Source: Candidatus Woesearchaeota archaeon (lineage in GTDB: Archaea > Nanobdellota > Nanobdellia > SCGC-AAA011-G17 > UBA489). Taken from it: 6,033 nucleotides of DNA. How positions within the stretch are numbered: position 1 is the first letter of the stretch; each line of letters starts with the position of its first letter. Location: positions 1-6,033 of the forward strand of contig JABIPM010000015.1 in assembly GCA_018658955.1 (NCBI GenBank), read 5' to 3'. This document shows positions 1 to 4,715 of this stretch, piece after piece. The position numbers were made by a program, and so were the translations under genes. Under the pieces are notes generated by a model. That model saw only the letters and a list, made by a program, of their open reading frames with translations. It made no database searches and was not told the origin of the DNA.

Positions 1-12
1 ATAATCAATCAC

Positions 13-28
13 AGAAAGTTTTATAAAT
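13..28 (+). promoter_or_regulatory. Archaeal BRE/TATA promoter of psmB
   Basis: A purine-rich BRE-like AGAAAG (13-18) runs into a TATA box, TTTATAAA (20-27). The same arrangement recurs before the signal peptidase gene (AGAAAG then TTTAAATA), which supports it. Archaeal initiation about 25 nt downstream would put the transcript start near 50, leaving a short leader before the psmB start. Confidence 0.65.
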
Positions 29-68
29 GGGTTAAGATTATGTCTAGTATTCTTAATTAAACAATTAT

Positions 69-73
69 GGTGA
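69..73 (+). promoter_or_regulatory. Shine-Dalgarno GGTGA that decides the psmB start
   Basis: GGTGA is the core anti-16S pairing sequence. It sits 5 nt upstream of the ATG at 79 and lies just inside the reading frame if the upstream ATG at 67 is used. No Shine-Dalgarno sequence precedes the ATG at 67. With a transcript start near 50 expected from the TATA box, the 79 start has a normal leader with a well-placed ribosome binding site. Confidence 0.55.
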
Positions 74-78
74 GATTA

Positions 79-735
79 ATGACAGTTAACGAAGATATAA
101 ATCAATATGTAAAAAAGGGAACAACAACTGTGGGTATCATGTGTACTGACGGGGTTGTACTTGCAGCTGATAAGAGAGCTACCTTGGGTGGTAGAATTAT
201 TAGTAATAAGACAGTAGAGAAAGTTTTTCCGTTATCTGATAATATTGCAGTTACTATGGCTGGAGTTGTGAGCGATGCTCAACTAATCACTAAATTAATT
301 AAGGCAGAAATTAGATTAAAAAGGGTTAGAACAGGAAAAGAACCCTCTTCAGAAGAAACAGCAAATCTATTAGGTTCAATCGTTTATCAAAATATCAGAA
401 GAATGAGTCCAATTATGGGAATAACTGGGTTTTTACTTGCTGGAACAGATAAAGAAGGACTTCACTTATATGATGTGGGTGTTGATGGAAGTGTTTTGAA
501 ACACAAAGATTATGTTACTGATGGAAGTGGATTTATGATGGCTTTTGGTGTTATGGATACATTATACAAGAAGGACATTAAAGTTAGTGAAGGTGTAAAA
601 TTAGCAGTTAAAGCAGTTAATGCGGCTATGCAAAGAGATGCAGCTACTGGTGAAGGAATAGATGTTTACACAATAACTAAACAAGGAGTGAAAAAAGTAT
701 TCGCAGAAAAATTAAACACAACAATAACTTGTTAA
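79..735 (+). CDS. psmB: Proteasome beta subunit (N-terminal threonine hydrolase)
   Basis: Catalytic subunit of the archaeal 20S proteasome, the cytosolic barrel protease that degrades unfolded proteins. Beta subunits form the inner rings and self-process to expose Thr1. From the ATG at 79 the protein has 218 residues: a 14-residue propeptide ending in KKG, then TTTVGI with Thr15 as the mature nucleophile. Family landmarks are AADKRAT (Asp31 = mature Asp17), the Lys48 region (equivalent to Lys33, apparently shifted by one inserted residue), DGSGF (Ser150) and RDAATGEGIDV (Asp187). Thr190 occupies the place where a conserved Ser is often found (the SASG motif), a conservative change. The mature length, about 204 residues, is normal. 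An in-frame ATG at 67 would add MVRL, but GGTGA at 69-73 favours 79. No alpha subunit is in the window. The next gene is fttA, a neighbourhood seen in other archaea. Confidence 0.95.
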   Translation: MTVNEDINQYVKKGTTTVGIMCTDGVVLAADKRATLGGRIISNKTVEKVFPLSDNIAVTMAGVVSDAQLITKLIKAEIRLKRVRTGKEPSSEETANLLGSIVYQNIRRMSPIMGITGFLLAGTDKEGLHLYDVGVDGSVLKHKDYVTDGSGFMMAFGVMDTLYKKDIKVSEGVKLAVKAVNAAMQRDAATGEGIDVYTITKQGVKKVFAEKLNTTITC

Positions 736-750
736 TTCTCCTAGTTGAAA

Positions 751-758
751 TTTTTTTT
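751..758 (+). terminator. T8 tract, probable psmB transcription terminator
   Basis: Eight consecutive T residues lie 15 nt after the psmB stop, with no strong hairpin before them. Archaeal RNA polymerase terminates at U-rich tracts, and the factor that promotes this (aCPSF1/FttA) is encoded by the next gene. Partial readthrough is possible, because no convincing TATA box is seen between the tract and the fttA start. Confidence 0.5.
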
Positions 759-785
759 CACACATATTAAGTTAAATTTTAGAAA

Positions 786-2687
786 ATGGTAAAAATTATC
801 GAAGAAATATTGAATGAGCTACCGAAGGATGCTAAGATTAGTAATACCTATTTTGAAGGTGCTAATATCATATTGTATACTACTAGTAAGGACTTCTTTT
901 TAGATAATGGGGACGTTATCAGGAAAGTAGTTGGAAAAGTAAAAAAGAGAATTGAATTGAGACCTGATCCAAGTTTATGTATGGAAATGGAAAAAGCAGA
1001 AAAAGAAATTAAAAAACTTTCTCCTAAAGATGCAGGTGTTACAGAAATTCTTTTTGATCCACAAAGATCTATTGTAGTTATAGAAGCAGAAAAACCTGGT
1101 TCAGCTATTGGAAAACATGGAGAAATATTAAGAGAAATTAAAAATAAAACTTTTTGGGTTCCAGTGATTAAGAGAACTCCTTCAATTAAAAGTAAAATTA
1201 TTGAAAATATTAGAAGTGTACTTTATCAAAATAATGATTATAGAAAGAAATTTTTGAATAAGGTTGGGCATAAAATTTATGATACTTATACTAAGTCCAA
1301 AAAAGAAGAATGGGTTAGAGTTACTATGCTTGGAGGAGGAAGACAAGTTGGAAGAAGTTCAGTTTTAATGCAAACTCCTACTAGCAATGTTCTTTTAGAT
1401 TGTGGAATTAATCCTGGTATTGAGACTGGTCCTGAATCTTATCCTATGTTGGACGGTCCAGAGTTTAAGTTATCTGACTTAGATGCTATTGTTTTAACAC
1501 ACGCACACACTGATCATAGTGGATTTATTCCTTTCTTGTATAAGATGGGTTATAGGGGACCATTATACTGTACAGCGCCAACTAGAGATATTAGTGCTTT
1601 ATTGGCCTTAGATTCTATCGGAGTTTCATTTAAACAAGCAAAGAAAAATTTGTTCGATATTCAAGATGTAAAAGAAATGGTAAAACATACAATTACATTA
1701 AATTGGGAAGAAGTTACAGATATCACTCCCGATATGAGATTAACATTATATAATTCTGGACATATTTTGGGAAGCTCAATGATTCATTTGAATGTTGGAA
1801 ATGGCTCTCATAATTTCTTGTATACTGGAGATATGAAATATCTTAAGACAAGAGTTCTTGATCCTGCTGCAACTAAATTTCCTAGACTTGAAACAGTGAT
1901 GATTGAAAGTACTTATGGGGATAAGAATGCAGTTTTAGGTTCTAGAAAAAAAGCCGAAGAAAGACTTGTTGAAGTTGTAGAAGAAACTGTAAAGAAAAAA
2001 GGTAAGATTTTAATTCCAGTTTTAGGAGTTGGAAGAGCACAAGAATTATTATTGGTTATTGAATCAGCAATTCGTGAAGGTAGAATGAAAAAATTACCAG
2101 TTTATGTTCAAGGGATGGTGTGGGATATTACTGGAATTCATACAGCTTATCCTGATTTCTTAAATAAAGATTTGAGAAGATCAATTTTCCATAAAGATCA
2201 AAATCCATTTTTGAGTGATGTTTTTAAAAAAGTAGGAAGTAGAAAAGAACAAGATGCAATTATGGAAAGTAATGAATCTTGTATCATTGTTGCAACTGCA
2301 GGAATGCTTAATGCTGGTGCAAGTTTAGAATATTTCAAGAGAATGGCAGATAATGCTAAAAATTCAATGATTTTTGTTACCTATCAAGGGGCAGGAACAC
2401 TTGGAAGAAGAATTCAAGATGGTGAAAGAAAGATTATTTTCTCAGATGATGGAAAAGCTTCAGAAGTTGAAGTTAAGCTAAATTTAGAGATTATTACTGA
2501 TTTTACTGGTCATGCTGGTAGAACTGAGTTAATGCAATTTGTTAAAGATCTTAATCCTAGACCTAGAAAGATACTTGTACAGCACGGAGAGAGCTCCAAA
2601 TGTATAGATTTGGCATCTAGTTTGCATAAAGCTAATAGGATGGAAACTTTTGCACCTAAGAATTTAGAAGGCGTAAGATTACGTTAG
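786..2687 (+). CDS. fttA: KH-domain beta-CASP ribonuclease, transcription termination factor aCPSF1/FttA
   Basis: Archaeal homologue of CPSF73. In this family the enzyme cuts nascent RNA at U-rich sites and drives factor-dependent transcription termination. The 633 residues match the usual size of about 635. Two N-terminal KH domains span about 1-65 and 66-150; the second carries the GxxG loop GKHG (109-112). The metallo-beta-lactamase core starts near 176 (VTMLGGGRQVGRSS). It shows the zinc motif HAHTDH (His239, His241, Asp243, His244), GHILGS (His326) and TGD (Asp349). The beta-CASP insert carries ESTYGD (Glu374, motif A). Motif B is TGHAGR (His576) and motif C is LVQHGE (His600); histidine at motif C is typical of RNA-acting members. 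All expected catalytic residues are present. No Shine-Dalgarno sequence precedes the ATG, so translation may be leaderless or follow readthrough from psmB, 50 nt upstream. Confidence 0.96.
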   Translation: MVKIIEEILNELPKDAKISNTYFEGANIILYTTSKDFFLDNGDVIRKVVGKVKKRIELRPDPSLCMEMEKAEKEIKKLSPKDAGVTEILFDPQRSIVVIEAEKPGSAIGKHGEILREIKNKTFWVPVIKRTPSIKSKIIENIRSVLYQNNDYRKKFLNKVGHKIYDTYTKSKKEEWVRVTMLGGGRQVGRSSVLMQTPTSNVLLDCGINPGIETGPESYPMLDGPEFKLSDLDAIVLTHAHTDHSGFIPFLYKMGYRGPLYCTAPTRDISALLALDSIGVSFKQAKKNLFDIQDVKEMVKHTITLNWEEVTDITPDMRLTLYNSGHILGSSMIHLNVGNGSHNFLYTGDMKYLKTRVLDPAATKFPRLETVMIESTYGDKNAVLGSRKKAEERLVEVVEETVKKKGKILIPVLGVGRAQELLLVIESAIREGRMKKLPVYVQGMVWDITGIHTAYPDFLNKDLRRSIFHKDQNPFLSDVFKKVGSRKEQDAIMESNESCIIVATAGMLNAGASLEYFKRMADNAKNSMIFVTYQGAGTLGRRIQDGERKIIFSDDGKASEVEVKLNLEIITDFTGHAGRTELMQFVKDLNPRPRKILVQHGESSKCIDLASSLHKANRMETFAPKNLEGVRLR

Positions 2688-2699
2688 TTGTTTCTTTTG
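2688..2699 (+). terminator. T-rich stretch after fttA
   Basis: TTGTTTCTTTTG directly follows the fttA stop and precedes a separate promoter. It fits a weak archaeal U-rich terminator, but the tract is interrupted and no hairpin is seen. Confidence 0.3.
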
Positions 2700-2712
2700 A
2701 GTAGTAACAAAT

Positions 2713-2727
2713 AGAAAGATTTAAATA
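2713..2727 (+). promoter_or_regulatory. BRE/TATA promoter of the signal peptidase-JAMM unit
   Basis: AGAAAG (2713-2718) followed by TTTAAATA (2720-2727) closely matches the promoter before psmB. The TATA centre is about 31 nt before the ATG at 2755. The transcript would then start only a few nt before the start codon, giving a nearly leaderless mRNA, which fits the absence of a Shine-Dalgarno sequence. Confidence 0.65.
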
Positions 2728-2754
2728 GGTATTTTCTTTGAATATTCTATTAAA

Positions 2755-3237
2755 ATGAACCTCTTCAGTATAGCTAGATTAAAATTTGTATTTTTTCTAG
2801 CTGTGCTTTTTGGATTTAGTTTTGGATTAATTTTGGGTGTTTCTTTGGAAACTTCTGCTGAAACTATTGAAAGAAGCGGTTCTTTTGATCATGTTTCCAA
2901 AAGCGAAATCAAATTAATGGGAAATAGTGTAATAATTCAATTAGATGATAAAAAAGTTGAATGGTCAGAATTTGAAAATACTAATTCAATGGACCCCTTG
3001 TTAGATGAAGGATATAATGGATTAGAGTTTATACCTAGAACTGTTGAAGATATTCACGTTGGAGATGTAATCTCTTTTAATTATGAGGGTGATATTTATG
3101 TTCACAGAGTTGTTGAAATAAATGAAGATGGACTTGGATGGTTCGCTTTAACTAAGGGAGATAATCTTTATAATATAGATAACGGTAAAAGAAGATTTAA
3201 GGATATTAAAGGCGTAATATTTGGAGTAGTGTTTTAA
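2755..3237 (+). CDS. Membrane-anchored signal peptidase I, archaeal/Sec11 type (S26 family)
   Basis: Probably removes signal peptides from exported proteins on the outer face of the cytoplasmic membrane. One N-terminal hydrophobic segment (about 9-30) would anchor it. The serine motif is NSMDPLL (Ser78), followed by HRVVEI (His117) and TKGDN (Asp136), with Asp142 six residues further on. His in place of the bacterial catalytic Lys marks the archaeal/ER type. Spacings (Ser-His 39, His-Asp 19, Asp-Asp 6) closely match yeast Sec11 (Ser44, His83, Asp103, Asp109). Unusually, about 48 residues separate the membrane segment from Ser78, whereas in classical enzymes the Ser follows it almost directly. 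The W..F.NTNSMDP signature recalls S26-like proteins I associate with DPANN archaea. No second membrane span is present. The next gene starts 1 nt after the stop, implying cotranscription. Confidence 0.85.
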   Translation: MNLFSIARLKFVFFLAVLFGFSFGLILGVSLETSAETIERSGSFDHVSKSEIKLMGNSVIIQLDDKKVEWSEFENTNSMDPLLDEGYNGLEFIPRTVEDIHVGDVISFNYEGDIYVHRVVEINEDGLGWFALTKGDNLYNIDNGKRRFKDIKGVIFGVVF

Positions 3238-3238
3238 G

Positions 3239-4045
3239 ATGAGTAAATTATTAACAGAAATGTTCAAAAGTGATAAATTTAGAGATAAGATTATTGAAGC
3301 TAGAGATGCATATGTTTCAACCCATATAGAAACAGGTTTTAGTGGGGCAAAAAAATTTATGAAAGGAGAACTTGTGAATAATAGAGAACCTTTTATTTTT
3401 TCAGAAGTTGGATTAGGTGCTGGAAATATGGAACAAGGAAGTGAAAATGCAATTTCTATTCCTACTTTTGGATTGGGTAAATCTGATGGATTAGTTGATG
3501 TGTTATTTTTGCATTATCATGGAAAATTAGATGATTTTCATCCACCCTCAAATTCAGATTTATTGGCTACCAATCATATGAAACAAAGAATTCTTGATTA
3601 TGATGGCATAAAAATAAATCCTATAATCGCTGTTGCGCATTATGATACAAAAGGTAAATCTCAAATATTAGCATTTCAAGAGAAACAAGGAAATGTTAAA
3701 AGTATTAATGATTTAGAAACCATTGCATCTTTTTATGAAAATCAAGCATATTATGATGCAAGAGAAGTTGCTTCTGATATGACCGGATTTCATGCATTAA
3801 GAAGATCCGCCGAACTTTTAGAGAAATTAGATATTTATAATGTTGCAGTATTTTCTTGTGATGAATTTGGTGTTCCGAATAATTTAGGTAAAAAATTAAA
3901 GAATTTTTCAAGTGAACATGAGATTATTCCTGAAATATTTAATCTTACTCAACAAGAGAGAGACGAGAATTTTTTTCAAAGCTGTACTGAAGCGTATTAT
4001 GACGATCATGACGATGTAGGATATATGCAATGCCCTAAAAATTAA
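3239..4045 (+). CDS. JAMM/MPN+-like putative metalloprotease
   Basis: The central part resembles the JAMM (JAB1/MPN/Mov34) zinc isopeptidase fold. The sequence LHYHG (His92, His94) is followed nine residues later by PPSNSDLLA (Ser104, Asp107). This gives H-x-H-x9-S-x2-D, against the usual H-x-H-x7-S-x2-D. Glu56 (FSEVG), 36 residues earlier, is the likeliest catalytic acid, with Glu50 as an alternative. Archaeal JAMM proteins can remove ubiquitin-like SAMP modifiers from proteins, but no SAMP, E1 or E2 gene is in view, so the substrate is unknown. Residues 1-45 (mixed charge) and about 160-268 are unrecognised; the C-terminus is acidic (YYDDHDD). No signal peptide or membrane segment is evident. 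The gene begins 1 nt after the signal peptidase stop, with only GGAG 12 nt upstream as a ribosome site, so translational coupling is likely. Alternatively it could be an inactive JAB-fold protein. Confidence 0.7.
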   Translation: MSKLLTEMFKSDKFRDKIIEARDAYVSTHIETGFSGAKKFMKGELVNNREPFIFSEVGLGAGNMEQGSENAISIPTFGLGKSDGLVDVLFLHYHGKLDDFHPPSNSDLLATNHMKQRILDYDGIKINPIIAVAHYDTKGKSQILAFQEKQGNVKSINDLETIASFYENQAYYDAREVASDMTGFHALRRSAELLEKLDIYNVAVFSCDEFGVPNNLGKKLKNFSSEHEIIPEIFNLTQQERDENFFQSCTEAYYDDHDDVGYMQCPKN

Positions 4046-4063
4046 TTTTCGGTAGAAGTATCT

Positions 4064-4095
4064 AAAAAAATATAAAAAAGAATAAATTTATTCTT
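4064..4095 (-). terminator. Palindrome plus T-rich tract ending the zinc-protein gene
   Basis: AAGAATAAATTTATTCTT (4078-4095) is a perfect 18-nt palindrome spanning the stop codon of the - strand gene. Read on the - strand, it is followed immediately by T6-ATA-T7 (4079 to 4064). This resembles a hairpin-plus-U-tract terminator, although the stem is all A-T apart from one G-C pair and would be weak without a loop. The U-tract alone would suffice for archaeal termination. The + strand JAMM-like gene stops at 4045 and has only T4 after it. Confidence 0.5.
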
Positions 4096-4378
4096 CTGCG
4101 TTGTTTATTTCAAATTCAGTTAAACAATGTTGAGAACAGAACTTGTAATGTTTTTCTTTGAAGTCTTTTTCAATAACTTCATGCCCTTCAAGTGTAACTT
4201 TACAACTAGCACATTTCATTGATTCCGCTGATTCATTATATCCTTTCATGAATCCTTCATCTGTACTTGTTATTTCGTCTTCACTTTCCATAAGTTCTTC
4301 TCTTCCTTCTTCAGAATAGATTCCAACGTTATCGTTGTCTTCATTCCTTTCTTGTTCACTGATTGTTTTTTCTTCCAT
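4088..4378 (-). CDS. Small acidic TRASH/treble-clef zinc-finger protein
   Basis: A 96-residue protein of unknown function. The first half is strongly acidic (Glu/Asp-rich, about residues 2-41) and probably disordered, then comes the segment EGFMKGY (41-47). The C-terminal half carries a four-cysteine metal site: Cys56-x2-Cys59, then 21 residues, then Cys81-x3-Cys85 in YKFCSQHCLTEF. The Cys59-x21-Cys81-x3-Cys85 spacing fits the TRASH motif (C-x19-22-C-x3-C), a treble-clef fold implicated in metal sensing or transport. His84 lies between the last cysteines. A structural zinc site is the safest reading; heavy-metal sensing is only possible. It is transcribed convergently with the JAMM-like gene. 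A TATA-like TTTAAAAA about 27 nt before the ATG suggests a leaderless transcript. A YHS or MYM-like finger is the alternative assignment. Confidence 0.8.
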   Translation of the reverse strand: MEEKTISEQERNEDNDNVGIYSEEGREELMESEDEITSTDEGFMKGYNESAESMKCASCKVTLEGHEVIEKDFKEKHYKFCSQHCLTEFEINNAEE

Positions 4379-4400
4379 ACTTAGAAATCATTTATCTTCT

Positions 4401-4413
4401 TTTTTAAAGATTT
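4401..4413 (-). promoter_or_regulatory. Probable TATA promoter of the zinc-protein gene
   Basis: On the - strand the sequence reads AAATCTTTAAAAA, with the TATA-like TTTAAAAA at 4408 down to 4401, centred about 27 nt before the ATG at 4378. The spacing fits a leaderless archaeal transcript. Surrounding AT-richness lowers certainty. Confidence 0.4.
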
Positions 4414-4449
4414 ATTTTTTAGAAAGTAATTGTTTTATTGTATTTGTCA

Positions 4450-4532
4450 GGGAGAGGACGGGGGAAAAGAGGTGTTTGGGAAAGATTAAACCCCGTCCGG
4501 TCCGCGACTATGATATGTGATAGATCTCTCTT
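4450..4532 (+). ncRNA. Candidate structured non-coding RNA, family unknown
   Basis: A G+C-rich island (35 of 62 bases between 4449 and 4510 by hand count) in a strongly AT-rich gap. It can be folded with complementary arms. An outer helix pairs 4450-4456 with 4526-4532 (GGGAGAG with CTCTCTT, including two G-U pairs). An inner helix pairs 4457-4463 with 4491-4497 (GACGGGG with CCCCGTC). A small hairpin pairs CTAT 4508-4511 with ATAG 4520-4523. A T-rich stretch follows to 4539. The BRE-like AGAAAG at 4421-4426 is at a fitting distance for a start near 4450-4456, but the TATA box is poor. There is no T-loop sequence, so it is not a recognisable tRNA, and I see no clear C/D boxes, RNase P or SRP motifs. 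The ends and even the strand are inferred from pairing only. Confidence 0.4.
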
Positions 4533-4549
4533 ATTTATTGATCTTTGAG

Positions 4550-4583
4550 AAGGTAAATTTATTTTATCAGCTCTTTTTACCTT
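4550..4583. repeat. Inverted repeat AAGGTAAA ... TTTACCTT
   Basis: AAGGTAAA (4550-4557) and TTTACCTT (4576-4583) are perfect 8-bp complements separated by 18 nt, so RNA from either strand could form a hairpin. On the + strand it is not followed by a T-tract, so it does not look like a simple terminator. It may be a 3' domain of the neighbouring putative RNA, a regulator site, or chance in AT-rich DNA. Confidence 0.4.
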
Positions 4584-4606
4584 GAGAAATTAGAAAGTAA
4601 AACGTC

Positions 4607-4618
4607 TATATATATTTA
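4607..4618. promoter_or_regulatory. Near-palindromic TATA-like stretch
   Basis: TATATATATTTA reads as a TATA box on both strands. On the + strand it could start RNA near 4637, giving the aminotransferase a second, longer leader. On the - strand it could start RNA near 4586 that crosses the hairpin and G+C-rich island towards the zinc-protein gene. No BRE directly adjoins it on either side, so activity and direction are unknown. Confidence 0.25.
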
Positions 4619-4658
4619 TCTGTGATGCATAATTTCTAATTCCATAATGGTAACAAAT

Positions 4659-4676
4659 TTTAAGAAAAATCTTAAA
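4659..4676. promoter_or_regulatory. Inverted repeat over the aminotransferase promoter, candidate operator
   Basis: TTTAAGA (4659-4665) and TCTTAAA (4670-4676) are perfect inverted arms around AAAA. The right arm overlaps the TATA box and the left arm the BRE, so a dimeric regulator bound here would block the basal factors. Lrp/AsnC-type regulators commonly control amino-acid genes in archaea, but nothing here identifies the binder, and A/T-only arms can arise by chance. Confidence 0.35.
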
Positions 4677-4678
4677 TA
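4663..4678 (+). promoter_or_regulatory. BRE/TATA promoter of the aminotransferase-ferredoxin unit
   Basis: Purine-rich AGAAAAA (4663-4669) is followed by the TATA-like CTTAAATA (4671-4678). Initiation about 25 nt downstream falls near 4700, giving a leader of about 15 nt that contains the Shine-Dalgarno sequence. Confidence 0.6.
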
Positions 4679-4702
4679 AGTTTGGGTTTTATTTATTACT
4701 GA

Positions 4703-4709
4703 GGGGTGG
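4703..4709 (+). promoter_or_regulatory. Shine-Dalgarno GGGGTGG supporting the GTG start
   Basis: GGGGTGG contains GGTG, complementary to the archaeal 16S 3' end, with 7 nt between GGTG (4705-4708) and the GTG at 4716. It supports GTG as the start. No in-frame ATG occurs near the N-terminus; the next Met is residue 101, far inside the fold. Confidence 0.65.
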
Positions 4710-4715
4710 AATTTT

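Larger units (their letters stand above)
4419..4600. repeat. Direct repeat TTAGAAAGTAA flanking the G+C-rich island
   Basis: The 11-mer TTAGAAAGTAA occurs at 4419-4429 and again, identically, at 4590-4600. The copies bracket the G+C-rich island and the hairpin. A shorter TTAGAAA is at 4381-4387. AGAAAG is also the BRE-like element before psmB and the signal peptidase gene, so the copies may be promoter elements rather than insertion scars; neither has an ideal TATA box directly after it. Confidence 0.45.

Noticed and set aside
67..78. Four extra N-terminal residues of psmB from ATG at 67
   Set aside because: No ribosome site precedes this ATG, and a perfectly spaced GGTGA supports the ATG at 79.
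3705..3911. 68-codon open frame on the - strand inside the JAMM-like gene
   Set aside because: It lies wholly antisense to a well-supported gene, has AT-driven Ile/Lys/Leu/His composition, no ribosome site and no recognisable motif.
4450..4480. G-quadruplex from the GGG, GG, GGGGG, GG, GGG runs
   Set aside because: Only two-layer stacking is possible, and several of these G residues pair perfectly with CCCCGTCC at 4491-4498, so a hairpin is the more likely structure.
4335..4520. 61-codon open frame on the + strand across the zinc-protein start and the G+C-rich island
   Set aside because: Its first part is antisense to the zinc-protein gene and no ribosome site precedes it. The basic C-terminal part, including RTGEKRC, reflects the G+C-rich island and is not a recognisable domain; RNA pairing explains the island better.
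4450..4532. tRNA gene, with or without intron
   Set aside because: The size and 7-bp closing helix are suggestive, but there is no GTTCRAnnC T-loop on either strand and the second helix begins with no nucleotides after the first, unlike a tRNA.
4450..4532. Riboswitch in the aminotransferase leader
   Set aside because: The aminotransferase promoter lies at 4663-4678, downstream of the island, so the main transcript would not contain it.
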